Assembly: GCF_000208745.1 (NCBI RefSeq)
Contig: NC_030858.1
Span: forward strand, 34,410,233-34,474,232
DNA: 64,000 nucleotides
Reading direction: 5' to 3'
Source of the DNA: Theobroma cacao
Lineage: Eukaryota; Streptophyta; Magnoliopsida; Malvales; Malvaceae
The first letter of the stretch is position 1; every line of letters begins with the position of its first letter. A program made the translations under genes and the position numbers. Of the stretch, positions 42,964 to 58,400 are shown piece by piece. Below the pieces are notes generated by a model. That model was not told where the DNA came from, did not search any database, and saw only the letters and a program-made list of their open reading frames with translations.

Positions 42964-45366
42964 ATGGATGGTATGTAAAGGCTTTGCTGTGTTAGTTTTT
43001 GCATTTACGCTAAAAATGTTGTTGATTTGTGGTTTCTAAAGTTAAAAGGAACTAAATTCTGCTTGAGATTTTACTGGAAGATGTGAAAGATTTTCGTTTT
43101 TGTCAAATGCTAAAGTATGACTGAAGACAGTTCTACCCTTTAACACTCTTTTTATAAAACTTGGCTTTTATCAGCACACAATTTGTATAAGTGCACCGAT
43201 CAACTGCCCTTAGCAGTTGAAACATGTATCCATGGTAATAGTTACTTGTTTAACATAAACATGCATACACACGTCTATGCTAAGATAATAGAAAATTCTG
43301 CTTGTTGACTTCGATGTAGATTAAGTTTGCGATATTTTTCTTGTCCTATACAATTTTGAATTCCTTATTGATTTTAGCTGACTGACAGTACTTGGTATCT
43401 TTTCAAACTTATGACTGATTAATATTCATGAGTTTGCTGTTATCTGTTGTGCGTTTCAGTTGATTCACAACCAACTATGGAGGAAACTATATTGGTTGGC
43501 GATGATCTAATGATGGGGCTACCATCTCCTGTCATCCCACAAGAAATTGCATCTCATGTGCTTCAAGGTGTCGATTTATGTGATGGGATTTTACGCAATT
43601 TATTCTTGTGTAAGTCCTGTGTTTTTACTTGAGAATCTTATATAAACTATGTATGGTATTGTTGGCTGATGTTATATATGGATTCTTATTGGTGACATGA
43701 TCGATCATCTTCTCAATTATGCCAAATGATATATCAAATTCTTTTTTATGCATTTTGTGTGTAGCTGTGCATTAATTTATTGTGGCTTTATGCTGTAGGT
43801 CTGCAGATTAATGATATTGAGCCATTCTGTCAAGATGAGCTTGCATTATATCGACAATGTGCTGAAAAGAGAGTAAGATGTCTGAAGGCTTTTTTGAATG
43901 CTTGACTCAGTACTTCAAATTAGCTTTCACAAATTTGTTTGCAAATCTGGGTTCCAGGACAAGGAACTAAGGCAACGGCTTCAAGATAGTGAGAGAAAGT
44001 TGGGGTTGTCAATGCCTTTAGATCAGGCAAAGGAAAGAACTGGTCAGCTTGAATCGGAAGTCACGTCATTAGAGAGGTAATTGGTCAGAAGTGATGATTT
44101 TCTTTGGGTAATGAAGATCGGCTTATATAATGCTATTCCCTTAAATTTTGTTGTAGTTATACATGGAATTACATCCATGCAAGTGATGTGCTGTAGAAGC
44201 TGTTCTATATTTGTGTTTTTTCTCCTTGTCATCTACCAAGTTTGTAGATGTACAAAGTAAGGGCATCTTCAGTCATGAGGGCCTTGATGTTATATTGTTT
44301 TTGCAAGAATCCCTCTATCTTTATTCCACGAGCCCTGAAGCATTGTCTTTTGTGCACTTGTTGCTTGGTTGTATCTAGTCACCTGAAATTGAATGATGAT
44401 GCATTACTTGGGTGCTGCCTCTTGTGTTACTGGGTTGTATCTTTATGTGTATGTGTAGCATAAAATGTTCAGTTCCAACTATCTCAAACCTGTTTTCTAG
44501 TAGCTTCTCTCAAGATTCTTGAGTACTAAATTGCTTTCAATATTATTAACACTTTGAGTGGAAGTCACAAACAACCTTCCTTTATTGATGTTTTACTACT
44601 AGCTCTAAGAAAATAAAAGATCCAAGTACAACTCTTTGAAGTACCTCACCAATGTTTTTGGTTTCATGAATATTGTTCTGCAATTGCAGCATCTTGTATG
44701 AAAATCAAACTTAGAAGAACAAAGAAAAGGCAGGGACAGTACAGCTCATTCCTATAGAAAAAACCTTTATGTCACTAGTCAGAACTTAAAAGAGTTAGTT
44801 TACCTTTTTCCATTATAATTCTTTTCTTTTTTTCCCTTTTAACAACTGTAGTATTTTACCTTAGTGTCATATAGAATAATTTGACCATTTCTGTAATTAA
44901 TTTATGTGTTACATCTCCATTGCAGGCGCTTGATTCTGGCAAGTGGAATTGAAGGCATCGAAGGATTTCGTCAGAGATGGAGCCTGCATGGACGTCTTAC
45001 AGATACCAAGTAATGTTTTTGATATAAGAAAATCCTTTGTTTTATTTTCACAATTTATATTTATTAGTAAAATCTCTGTTTTGCTGTATCTATTTTTCTT
45101 CTTCACATTATGGGTTTCTCCTTGTAATTAGTGAAAGATGTGCTCTCTAGCTTTAATTGCAGAGATCCATTAGTCAGCATTAAAGCCTGAAAGAATGTCT
45201 TCACTGAACCCCTCATTTGCCCTATTCCTTTCTCTCTTTCCCTCCAGTAAATCTTACGTTGAGTTTGTGCAGGAGAAGGCTGGAGTCTTTAAAGCTGGGA
45301 ATGGAGAACAGAAAAGAGGATGAACCAAGCAAAAGTCCTACTAGGAAAAGATGGTTCTTTTGGTGA
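42964..45366 (+). CDS. Twin-CX9C coiled-coil protein, 175 residues
   Basis: I do not recognise a named family. Six exons fit GT-AG and phase: 42964-42970, 43460-43609, 43799-43872, 43958-44076, 44926-45009, 45273-45366. Exon 1 contributes just two codons and one base (M-D-V across the junction). Cys43, Cys53, Cys63 and Cys73 are each separated by exactly nine residues, giving two CX9C motifs (CDGILRNLFLC and CQDELALYRQC) separated by nine residues. This is the signature of CHCH proteins oxidised by Mia40 in the mitochondrial intermembrane space. The rest is a charged helical region with heptad-like Leu (LRQRLQDSERKLG, TGQLESEVTSLERRL, TDTKRRLESLKLG) and a basic/aromatic end, RKRWFFW. No obvious signal peptide or membrane span. 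Mitochondrial location and any role are inference. Confidence 0.75.
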
Positions 45367-46067
45367 TATTGGTGTCGCATCTGTATGGTGCTTCAAATTA
45401 GCATACATCAGCAGCTTTTAACAAGAAGATAGACCCAGTACTCAAGCTCTGGTAATTATGCCATGAGGATCGATTCTTGATTCTTGATTCTCGACTTGCA
45501 ACCCTGCTTCAAGGTTGCAGATCAAGGTCAAACATGTTGTAGTGCCTTATGAGTCAAGAAAATTGTGATGGGGATGAGTTTTTTTTGCCCAGGCTGCAAA
45601 CTTCATTGAACATCTGAGGCTTATCTCTAAACCATGGGGACAGTTGTCTACGTTCTACCTTGGTCGTTCCACAAGAAATGTCCCTAATAGTCAGTGCTGA
45701 TTAGACAGAAAAACGCAAGACGTCAATATGGGAATTGTTTTTTTCTTTTGGTTCACGTTATGTTTTTTTGTTCAATTAACGAGTATGTTGATACGCACAC
45801 TGGGCGTAAATCAGCATTCAACTAGGAAGAGAATTTTGATATCTATACCACACTTATTAACAATATACCATATCAATATTAGATTGCTTGATAATAATGA
45901 AAATACTAATAAGAATATGTGAACCAAACTTCATTAATTGGGGTAGCGTATAACCTTATTTATTCGTACATTTCAAATATATATATTTAATAAAAAAAAA
46001 AAGATGTAATAAATGAATATATATATGTATATACATTTCATACGTGATATATGAAAGGTAGGGTGGA
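45367..46067. other. Convergent 3' regions
   Basis: 3' ends of the twin-CX9C gene (+) and the polymerase gene (-). A/T-rich from 45,900 on. No gene seen. Confidence 0.5.
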
Positions 46068-46431
46068 CTACAAGTTGACTTCTAAAATCCATGAGGTACA
46101 CTCCTGGAGGAGTAGAAACTTTTTCCGGATGGCTATGTTCAGGAATATCTGCATTTTGCTTCGAAATTCAGAGACATCTTCTTTACATCTAAATGAGCCA
46201 GCACAGGCACATTGTTCCGCTAAATGTGCAGCTTTCACCTGTCTGCACCTACAGCACAACAGATCCTGCAGATGGTACAGACGTTCTCTTTGACGTACAA
46301 TTTGAAGAAGAGCATTCTCCATCACCTCGCGATCATAAGGCTGCCCACACTGGGGCACGGCACAGCGCCATTCGTCAGCCAGTAAGGCTGAGTCACGGCA
46401 TAAATCCAGGTCTCTGCAATCGTTGCAGTAG
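46068..46431 (-). other. POL2A: C-terminal zinc modules of DNA polymerase epsilon (last exon)
   Basis: The last exon begins after TTTGACAG and reads [11 protein letters not shown], then [14 protein letters not shown] (first four-Cys module), then [10 protein letters not shown] and EQCACAG (second module), and ends LEVNL and stop. These modules bind the B subunit and help hold the holoenzyme together. The Cys pairs are complete. Confidence 0.88.
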
Positions 46432-49400
46432 CTGTCAAAAGATCATGGGCATCAGCAACAAGTTTGAGTTTCAAACAAAGGTAAACCTGATATTTTATAT
46501 GGTAGAATTTCATATATTCACAATGAATGAAGGAAATGGTGAAAAAGTGTCTCTAAAAAAAGAATGGTAAGTCAGGCAAGTTAAAAAGAATTTCAGTCAA
46601 AGATGAGTAATGGGTAAAAACGTACCAAAAGCTAGAGAAAACCCTTAAACCTGTCAAAGAAGCTCTAGAGGGCACAACAAATGGAAGGTCATATAGAGAA
46701 AAATGTATCCCTTAAAAATTTGAACTATAAACAACATGTTCCTCCTTTCTTAGATTTATTTAACTAGTAAAGATATGTGGACTGTTGGATATCAAAAACT
46801 GATCCACAGATGAAAATTTCTCATGTATTTGAGGATAAGCTTTAAGAAGAACTCAAGTAACATTGCCCAAACCTTGATCAATACAAATCCTTCTATTACC
46901 CAGAAACCTTAATCTCAACCGAAATAGTAGTAAACAGATGATAAAGTAGATATCAAAAACTTCTCAAGCATGTTTGATGTGCAGCCTTAACAAAAGTTCA
47001 TGGTAAAGACAGTGCAGATCCTCATTCATAAGACATGAGGAAACTTCTATCTAAGAAACTACAGAATCAACAGCATTCCATCCAAAACATCTAACACAAG
47101 CAATTGCCCATGACCATTAATAATTGAAGTTATGAATTAGTCTTATTAAAATTTAGGGGGAACAGCCATCTAGATGAGTGCCGTCGAATATATAGATATC
47201 TATAGTAAATTTGCATACCTGCAGATCACATTTGGTAAGATGAAAGAAGGGCATGGATCATGAAACTCAGCTTCTGGAGCAAACTCCCTAATGCGTGCAT
47301 ATTTCAGCAGATTCTTTCTTAGCACCTGTATAATAAGGGTACATGAATGAACCTATTACTTATTGTATGACAATGTAATATCAATTCAGTTAGTTCACAC
47401 ATCTGAAAATTGTAGAAGCATGCTAATTAGCAAGTAGTATCTCTGTGATATGATTTATATAATGAGGCATGGTGTTAAACTTTACCAGAACATCATGCTG
47501 AACATTATGGTCAAGGGCCAGAACAGCACAGACATGCTTAATAAACTCCAGTGCAGCATCCCCTCTGTTGACATTACTAGCAAGCTGAAAAATCATATGT
47601 GCACTCTGTTGATCATTTTCGGATCTGCTCAACCCTTTCATGTGAAGAACAATATCACGAACAATTCCTAGAAGTTTTTCCGTGAAGTAGGAGCTAATCT
47701 GTAGGGCAAGCAAACAAGTAAATTAATCTGATTGAGAACCTACAGGCAACAAGAAGTCAAGGCACTAAACCACCTTTGACCACATATTCCCAATTCATAC
47801 CTGCTCTTTGAGATATTTCACAATATGCGCTTCAAAACTCTCAGCAGCTGTGATAGTGATGGATGGAGTGCATAAACTACCATCCAGCGAGGATGTTCTA
47901 TTTGCAGCCTGGTCTTGTGCATATTTCCAGGGAGTATGCAAAAACTCGGAGACAATTAGAACAAAATGATCCTGCCAAAATCCCAGAAGATAACCGAGTG
48001 AAGTAAAATACGTGGCAAAATAAGTATGCATGATATTGTTGACACCAACAGAGTAAAGTCAATTGTCTTGCAATAATGATATTAGAAAAGTTCCACCTAT
48101 CTATGAAGGGGGAAAGGGTACAAGAACAGGCATACCTGAATTTTCTCAGGTAAATACTGGGCAATATTCCAGCTTGAAACAATATCCACTTCCGACTTAT
48201 CTTGTGAATTTTCATCAGATCCCGCCAGGATTCCCCCGTAGTTGTACTATCATAGATGAAGCAAGATTATCATAAATTTACATGAACAAGTAGACAAGGA
48301 ACATAAAATCATCTTGACTACCGATGCAGTATGATTCAAAATTGAAAGCACTTGAACCGCTTCATTGGTGAGTTTTCTATTCCAGACTTGGCATCAAGTT
48401 TGAAATTTAGAGCAATACATCCTAAGGCATTATAAATACAATAGTCATCAGCAATACAAGTTACAATCATCTTTTTGTCACCGCTGGGCCAGATTGGCAA
48501 TTCTCCAATATGGCCGAAAATACAGCTAAAAAAATAAAGTCTAGTGGAGAATTCAACGAATCTGATTTTGAGACTATCAAGACATTGAAATTTCAAAAAG
48601 GCTATACTCTCAAGATCTAAGACGTGAAGTTGTACCTCTAATTATATATAATTATAGCATACAAGAATCCTGTGTGCTGTAATTAAACTACTAAACCATA
48701 AGAAGAAACCATACCTGATCCATAAAAAGCAAGGAATGCCAGAAGTGAATCGGCTCAAGCTCGATCCATTCAAATAGTTCTCTACCAATCCACCACAGAA
48801 AAATAAAATATATAGATATATGTACCAAAAACATAAAAAGAAAAAAAAATCAACAAAATCAAAGGTCTATTCAGAAGCTTCTTGGCCAATACCAACCTAT
48901 TCTGTAGAGCTTGCAGCAAGCTATCAGAATAAGCTTTGGCTGCTGAGATATCATATTTGCCTGTGTCAATGATAACCTTAGAGAAGTCTGCAAATATAAT
49001 TGTTGCACCCAATTTGCGAAATTCAGCCAACAGCAAAGCAAACACCTTTTGCATGACCTGCAGATTTTATAAACAATTTAAAGAAATATAAACCATTCGA
49101 TATGGCAGATGTCGATGAAGATCCAAATCACAAACCAGAAGAGTGACCACATTTTTCCAATGTAACAACCATGAGAAAGAAATTTTGATACTATTATATA
49201 AAAGAAAGCAGCTTTCATATTGTGATAAGCTCAATGCAACTTATCTTAGCCGGGAATCTTATTCTTCACAAAAATTGCTCAAATTAATAGTGCTTTTGGA
49301 AGGCAGTTATGAAGCACTTGATCAAGCACATAGAAAACAAATATATCAGACCAGAGTGACATTTTAGTCCAATTTTCCCTCCAGTAAATATTCTACTGAT

Positions 49401-52400
49401 GAACCAAAAGCCCAGTATTCAAATGGTACATACCTTGTGAAGTATGCGATGAAGAGCTGGATCATGAAGCTTTGACTGAGGACTGTAATATGGAAAGAAC
49501 AATAAAATCATCTCAAACAACAGCAAGTGGGAAATGACAGAGGATAAAAATTTACCTGCAAAGCCACCGATATAGATGCTGCAGTATTGCATCAGCAAAC
49601 ACATTTCCTGATGAAACTGCATCAGCAAGACACCTCTGTATCAGTTGTTTCAAGACTCGAAATGCAGCTGCAGATGAGGTAGCTTCATCAAAACCACACT
49701 GTTCATTTCCGGAATTCACATCTTGGTCAAATCCTAATAAAGCTCCTCCTTCCATTTCATTGATTTGGTTGCTTTTTAAAAGAGCATCCACAGCCAGGTT
49801 ATGAATCTGAACACAGACAATACATGTGCTTCTTACAATCAACTTGATTAAAAACCTGATGCAACCTGACTATGCCACCCGCCCATAAAAAATATAGATA
49901 AAAACATATGTTGCAATGTCTATGACAAAGAAAAGTAGAAGTAAATAATATAGATATGTTCTGAACCTTTAGCTCCACAGAAACTTTTCTATATGCTCCC
50001 GGGTATGTAATAACAGGCTGATGGACCTATTTGGAAGTAACCAACAAGTAAGTTCACCGAAAGAAATTGGCCAAACAAAAAAATTTACACTAAAGAGAAT
50101 TCAAATGCACAAATATTATGTTACAGAAAATTTTCAGATAATAATGAAGTGGAGCCACTGACCAGTTAGGAGAGGAACTCAATCTATTCCCAGAGATTAA
50201 CAATATAAATTACGATAAATTCTTTAGTGAGCCCAAAAGGCAAAGGTTATGACCCTGCTATGCATAAACATTAGTTGAAACTAACCTCATCAGCATAACA
50301 TATGTCTTCTTCACCAGTGCCTCCTAGGTCAGGAACACCATCATCAGATATCCAGAGTACCTATGAAAACAATATTTGATTAAGTTGCAATGAGAAAGCT
50401 GATAGTAAAAATGCAAATTAAAAAAAGACAAGCATCAATAAAATGGAAAAGGCTATGAGTCGCCTAAGACATCAACCAGAAATCTTATCTAAAGTAAAAT
50501 TATCACCTAACCACAAAAGGAGAAAAGTTCAAAAGGCACAGAATTTCGAAAATTTTAAACATTTAAATTATCAAGAGCACCCAATAAAAAAACCTGTTGC
50601 TGATCACGTAGAGCTCTAGAAAAGAAGACATCTGCTGTAAATAATAGCCAATCAAGTTCAAAATTGCCCAATGGTACCTGTCCCAGAAAATTTGAAATGT
50701 TACACCCATATTAACAAGCATATTTAACACTAGATACAGTTGGCATGGAGGTAAAAGTATTACATGTGCATATCTTGAGAGAGAGATCCTCTCATTCAAC
50801 CACTGAGATGATGCAGCACACCGCTGCATTCCAATTTTTGCAGCTGTTTGTTGCCACACAAGCAGCTGTACCGATCATGAAAATTAAGCAATAATATGAG
50901 TTTAAACGTAGTCAAAGTCACTGAGTTAGTAACTGCAAAGCGACATGCACATGAAGTAGCTATTGACACAGAACTCCACTACCTGATAATCATTATCACG
51001 AGCGTTGGAAGGTATGCTCACACAAGGGAAATCTTCGAGAGCTCGTATACCTGACTTCATTGATTGTGTCTTTGGGCATTCAATGACAGCAACAGTAGGT
51101 CCTTGATGTTCATGTCTGTCATGCAAAATCATAGTGAGAAGAAATTCATTCAGGCTTGTGTAAACAAAAGAATGAAGTAAAACCAAAGAATGATTGTAAA
51201 CAAGCTGATATAACCTCTTAGCTAAACAAGAGGTTAGACATAAAGGCTCGAATTACATAGTCACAAACATTTTTTAATGAATGGCCTAAAAAATCAGCAA
51301 TTAATAAGTATATTGAAGACCTATAGGATCAAAGAAAACGAGTTAGCTTGGCCCTTGCAGTTTCTTTCCAACTTGAGGTTTTGTGTTTGGAACACAAGTA
51401 GGAGACTCCAGATTTCCTAAATTACTACCAAAATCTTAATATCAAGAGATTATGCGATAAATGCTCAATATCCTAAAATATCATCCAATAACTTCACATA
51501 ACAAAAGAAAGTAAAGTTTATATCAGGACTCACTATTCCTGATATCCCCAGTGATATTTCAGCAGTATCAACAACTATTGTAAGGACAGTTTTTGTTTTT
51601 GTTATTTTTTTCTTTAATGGAGAAATCAGAGCAGGCCTCTTAAAAAAGGAAGATAAAAAAAGAGAGGTATATTTGCTACATAAATCAGGGTTAAAACATA
51701 ATTAATATGAAGTAAAACCTTTGTTCACTTATAGCTCTTTGTAAAATCTTTTCAGCATCCTTGACATCTTCAACATAGTTCACCTGAGATGAGTCAATAT
51801 GAGAAGAAAATAAAGATAAGAGACAAAATAACTGGGAGAAAACATCAGGAACATTTATAGTCAGAAATTATAAACTCACCTTGAAAGCTATACTATTACG
51901 AGCTGGTGGTTCAATAGACAATGCCTGGCAAGCTTCATGAAAATATTTCTCAAGGATATATGGAGATAAAATTTCATTTTCGTGGTGAGGATTAACTACC
52001 ACCACGTGTACTGCTTGTGATGAAGAAAAATAGCCAGCATACATGGCACGGCCTTCACAGATACTGAAGTAAGAAGCAAAATCAACAATGTAAGAATAGC
52101 TTTTCTTCATTTTCATGAAAAGACGACATACAGAATGGAAAAGAAGCCTGAGACTATTTGATTTTGGGCTTTTCCTAATTAAGAAGTTCAGCTATACACT
52201 GACTTAAATTATAGAATGAAAGAAATTTAAAATTGAAAAGCTATTTGAGTTGACTAAATATTCTTCAGAGATGATGCTTGTAAAGTCGGGCATATCCACC
52301 ACATAAAGGCATGAACATAGGTGCAAGTACATTCAAGTGCATTAAGGAACCAATTTGTCAATTGAGAGCTTTATAATTACAAGATTTCTCTGTTTTAATA

Positions 52401-55400
52401 GTAACCCATTACGTAGCTTTAATACAAAGCATAAATATGTTTTGGGGAAAGCTATGATAAGAAAAATATGTGACCTGAAAAAAATAATGTTTGGCATCAA
52501 AATTTATGACATAATGTCTATAATCTTGTAAAATTTTCTATCTTGTGCTCATAGATTGATATTTTGACTCAAGACAGCAGAACATCTAAAATGATTTAAA
52601 GAAAAAGAAAAGAAAAGAGAATAGCGAATTTTATATTTTCAGAAAAGGTTAATCAAAATTAACAGGAAGCAAAGGCATGTCAAGGCAAAGTTAAAGTTCT
52701 AAACCATGAGTACCAATTATTAGAGCAACTTCTCTACTGCCTATAATAAAGCGTCATTCTTAGAAACATGGTACCGTAATTACCTATGATACAAGTAAAA
52801 GAAAGAGATTGCCTGCTCCAGGTAAGCACATTCTGTTGTAGTCTTCATGTGTAATTCGCTCAAACTCCAACCATCCTGAGCATTTCGTTTCTTAGCTGTC
52901 TTATCTACTTTACAAACACAACCAAGCTGGAGAATAGCATTAAACTCCAGTGGCACCTTTCTTTCATATATCCCCTGATCCAAGAGTTTCAATCTTATCA
53001 ACTAGAGATTGAGATAATTAAGCCATTTAAGTAGGCATCTGACAAACAAACCTGAGATGATAAAGAGTACAAATAACAATTTTTTTTCCAACAACCAAAG
53101 AATTAAATTTAATGTTTTAACCTTCACCAAGAACATTACAAATTCTTTTGCTTTTTATTTTTCCGTGAAGCAAGTCTTAGAATACCTCACAAGAAAATGC
53201 CAAGAATATTTTAATACAAATTCAAGCAAAAATGGACAAGGAGACTAACTCATTGCTAAATAAGCTATACAATAACAGGTTTCAAGGGCACAACCACAAT
53301 ATTGGAAAGTGACTGATTTACTTTTCAATCCTTCATCTGCTGATGAAGTTTCAAATTAGAAAGCTTGTTGTACTTGTTATTTGTTGGTTTAATGCAACTC
53401 AAACAATTGATGAACCAAGTCATAAGCTGCATCATATTTTCATCAGGAGTTGGAAGTTAACTGATGAATAACTTTAGCTCTTTTTGTACACAAAAGAAAA
53501 GAAGGGGAACTAACCACTCTGTGTTACTAAGCCTCTTTACCTAACACAAAGTTACCTTTATAATTTTTGTAAAGATGGAAAATCTCTAATATACCTTAAG
53601 GGCGTTATGACAGAAGCATAGTGCTAGATCTCAGCAAGTAAAGTTCTATACCATAATGTATTGCAATCCATTGTTGACTAGATTCTTGATAGTAGCATAC
53701 ACACAGGAGCATACCACCTACGGTTACTGCAATACAATTTTTCAATTACAATCAAAAATTGTGCCTAGTCCATCAAAATACTGTATGGAGCTCAGACTTA
53801 TAAGTCGTGGACCTCACATAAATTTTTGTTTGATTGGATAATTGTAGGATTTAAGTAAATATAATTATAGGTGAAATGCTCCCCATACACACTGATGTTC
53901 TGGGTCAAATTACTTTTCACTTCTACCATAGCCTAGTTGCACGTATACACATATAGTGTATGATTACCAACAAGATATTGGCATGCTCAAGGGAAGGAGC
54001 AATATTGCCCAAGGAACTGCCTATAAAGATGCAAAATACATTACAAGTCTTTGGCCTGTGGGATAAATAGATTTCATGCCTTTCATTATAGAAAAACTTT
54101 TTGATTTGGAAAAATTTGTTGAGCTGTTTGTCTGTTTGTTAATACTTTTGTCCACAGTGGCATAAGGATACTGATGCTATTAGCTGTTAACCAAGACAAC
54201 AGGCACTTTAAACTTCCTCTGATAAGCAAGAACAAGAAAAAGTAATTACATACAACTGAGAATATATTTCTTGTTAAAAGGAAATAAATTATGATAGCAC
54301 AAAATGAAAAATATAGCTCAATCATAAAACCAAAAGTTCGAAACCAGTACGAAGTTTGCTAAAAAAGGAAAATTAGCAACATAATAAGTGTCACGTAAGA
54401 TGCACAAAAAAAAGAAATCAAGCTTGGATGTATCTGTGTTTCCATTGTGTCCCGAAATGATTGATATACTACGAAATAGTATGCTTACCTCAATTTCAGG
54501 ATCAGCGAGGAGAGCTGCGAGTTTCTTGCTCTCCCTCCTAAAATGATCTTCATCAATTATAACCTATTAAAATGCAAACAAATGACCAATAAAATTAAAT
54601 CTTATTAAGCTTTTTAAATGTAAAACAACTAAAGAGAGGGATACAACTTTAAAAAGGGAAACAACAATAAGCTTGCCTCAATTAGGTTATAGCTCTGCCT
54701 CGAATGAGGAAGAGTCTTGTTTACCCGCCTTCCAGGAAAACTTTCTGATATTGTTGCTTTAGAGTTCAAATAGAACACTCTCGGAACAGTTATAGGAACC
54801 TTAAGCATAATTCCTTCAACAACGACCCAAGCAAAAAATTGGCCATTGTGTGAACCTGGGACTAGCTGTATTATCTAAAACATAACAGAAGAAGATAAAG
54901 TGGTCAAGTTCATTCCAGCCAAATTTTCTCAATGAAAGAAAACTGCACTACCTGCCAATGGGTATTTGTTAGAGATGCGTCATGCCTCCTAAAATATGAA
55001 CCAACACCGGTTCTTCCCCAGGCATCTTTATGGTTTTCCACACCACGCAGCAGCTCAGAAGTGCTACTGGCATGCTGTGAAGTTCTTTGATTAGCCAACC
55101 TGCCAAAGCAACAAAAATATATTATAACATTAGAATTTAATGGTACCAACAGTAGAATACCCACGCTCCTAAAGAAAGACAACTAAAAACAGGAGGCACA
55201 CTTGAAAATTATGCAACAAGATTGCATTAATTGAGCTTGATGTGTAACATCCAACGACAAAAATTATGAATTTGCTTCAATTAAAGATGTACAAAATCAA
55301 TCATACACCCTTCTAGATATATACCAAGGAAAACATGTTTCTAAATTAAAGTTTTAGTCAAGCTGTAGATTCAGTCGTTATAGATAGAAGAAGCAACAAT

Positions 55401-58400
55401 GCCTGCTCCTCTTTTGTACGAACATTGCATTAGGCAAGTTTTAGCTGGTATCTCCAAACAAGGGTCCTTTAATGGGAGCAAGGAATGAGGAAAGATGTAT
55501 GAAGTAATTGTTGGATCTATGAACAATTTCCTCCACCAAATACAGCAAAAAGTAACATTCATTCAGGACCTACATGGAATTAAAATAGCCATTATCCATA
55601 AGTAACAGCAAAAAGTACCTTTGCCTCTTCCTCCTTTCCAGATTATCCTTCCATTTTCTCTTCTTCAATTCAAGCCATCCTTGATAATCAACATTTCTGT
55701 CAATGTTTTCAGTGGATTGAACATTTGGCAACAATGGCGATGAAAGCTGTTGTGCACTTCCTCTACATTCGATTTGGTGTTGCAGAGAATTGGCTTGGAC
55801 GACTTCCTTGACAGGATGTTGATCATCATTGACTTCATAACAACGAACAATTGGTGTAGGTGCTTTTTCAGACTTTCGGCTTTTATTTTGGAAGTCTTCT
55901 AAATCTCCAATAACAACATGATTGGCAGTAACAGCATCACTTGCCTTTTTCATTATATCATCTCTGCCTGATGAGCTAAAGATATCAACTAACTTTCTTT
56001 GACGAAATTTATCCTCCTTCTCACGAACCTTTTTATGCAGCCAATCAGGATGAGCTACTCTAGGGACGGGATTTGCAACCTAAAAAATTCAAAATTATAT
56101 TTGGCAGGCTACACAATGAGAGATTATTTTGGGAAGTGATGCTAAACAAACAATGGAACCTTTTGCATCGCAGCAGGAATAGTGATAATTTTCTGAATCG
56201 CTGAACTAAGGCGTTGCTTGTAATATGACCAGTCAACAATGGAACGTATGCCGACCTCTGAAAAGGTTTTGCACCACTTGCGTAGATAGAACTTCATTAT
56301 TTCTGTAAACTTGAAGCCGTTAGTTATTCCATCTAGTGTACTAAAAAAGGAAAAGTAAATTGACTTTAAAAATAGCAGAACTAACCAGCATCAGTTTCAA
56401 ATATTGCAACAGGAATAGCACGCTCACTAACAGGTGTACCCTGCATAAATTACAATTAAAAAATATTCAAAACACAACATTCAGGGAAATTTTCTTTTAA
56501 ATGCCAAGTGCATCGTGTTGACTATATAAAACATAATTAAGACCTACAAGTAACAACAGCAGAAGAAAATGCTAAACCATTGCATTAGCAATAAACTAGT
56601 TGCCTATACAAAAATTCCTTAATAAAAGTGCAAGAACTCAATAACTTGAGTATTTGGATTAATATGGCTTCTGCAATGTATAGCTGCAAGCTCTGTAGCA
56701 TAGATTATGGTGAGTATTTTAACAATTTTGCAGAATAGATATGTCATGAAAAGAGTATCACAAGGCTCTAATGGTAGAAACTGGAATTACTATTGGCTTA
56801 TGGTTGGTTTTTCATTGTAAAGTGGCTCCTAATTAAGACTTCTTGAGTGATCTTGCCTGCTTGTTTAACATGACACTGTTCGATACTTTTGGATGGTATG
56901 CAAAAAACCTCTCATGCTAAGGCAGCATCAAGAGATAAAAAGGTATCTTAGTAATGGCTCTCTTGTCTTAGATCACAACCATGGTTGTTGATCCTATTAC
57001 TTGTTTCTTTTAGTGTTGGGAAATAACTCTCGTTGTTTCTCCACTTCCACATTAACCATGATCTTATGCTTGAATGTTCAACGTAAGTACATGTAATGTT
57101 TATTTGAGATTAAATACCCGAAAAATTCATAACATACTGAATGATAGAACTTACTCTTGGTTCACATGCCACTATATACTGGCAACGCAGTCCTTTATCT
57201 TTAACCATAGCATCACCAAGAAAATCAGCAAGACGCCTTGCCGTGGTCACTGCACATGACTTTTGCTCACCATAATCTGCCAAAGACTTGCTCATTGTGC
57301 TAGATTCTGATATGTAATCTAGTAACTCACTATCCGCAATATCCTTTCCTTGATTCTGGGAGAAAATGACAAAAAGAAAAGAATATATTAAATAAAACAC
57401 ATTGTTTGACCCCATATTTAATCGAAAACATTATTCAGTCAGATAAAGGAGTAAAAAATGATGATAGAAGACCAAATCTTGGAGCTTAAGAAAACCCCCA
57501 ATAAAGTTTTGCATACATCAAGAAGATCAAGCCAGCGATTTGCAACAGCAGCAACAGCTGAGTAACATTCCTCCAAGCTGGACCCATTGAGGAACTTATC
57601 AAAAAGCTCAGCCTGCAAAAGAGAATGCATTTCATGTATGGAAAATGTCAGTTTAGAGGGCAGCAATCTGATTCTAAGAATATAAAAACACACAATATAC
57701 TGTAATTAACATAATCAAGACAGTGGCAGAAAATACAAATATTGGATTTTAAATTAGAGACCTAGTAAAATGTACTCATTCATGGTCAGGAATGTACCTA
57801 CACAAACAATGGAAGACAGCCATCATTGGGTTCTCTATGTACCTAAAGCTTTCAAATATGAACAACTGGGAACCTTCTTTCATCTTAAGCTTATTAGAAA
57901 TTACATAGAATTTTCTCTAACAACATGCACACATTCAAATGCATGACTGCCCTAGCAAATAAACTTTATATTATGACAGGCACGAACTAAATTTCTGAAA
58001 ATAATAATTCCAATGGTCGAAGCAATGGTCAAGCTTTTGTGACATTGGCAAAACTATCTCAGGATGCATATTGTAAAGAGAGTATATTGAAGAGAGAGGG
58101 CACCTGAAAAACTTTGATGAGTTTCAGCTCACCTCTACGCTTTATCTCAAAACCTTTAAGTTCAGCAAGGGTTCCATCATCGTTAAAAACAGCATATCTT
58201 TTCTTAATTAAAATTCCTTCTTCCTTAGAAGCAGGTAGAATCATTGCCTACATTCAAATAACCAATCTGAGCACTTGAAAAAATAATGCAAATTTAATAT
58301 TCAACGGCAACTTAGTTTTCCAAATTACCTTGTATGGTCCATCCACTTCAAATTCAATTGAACATTCACTATGAGTTGCATATGTTTTATTGACGGGATC

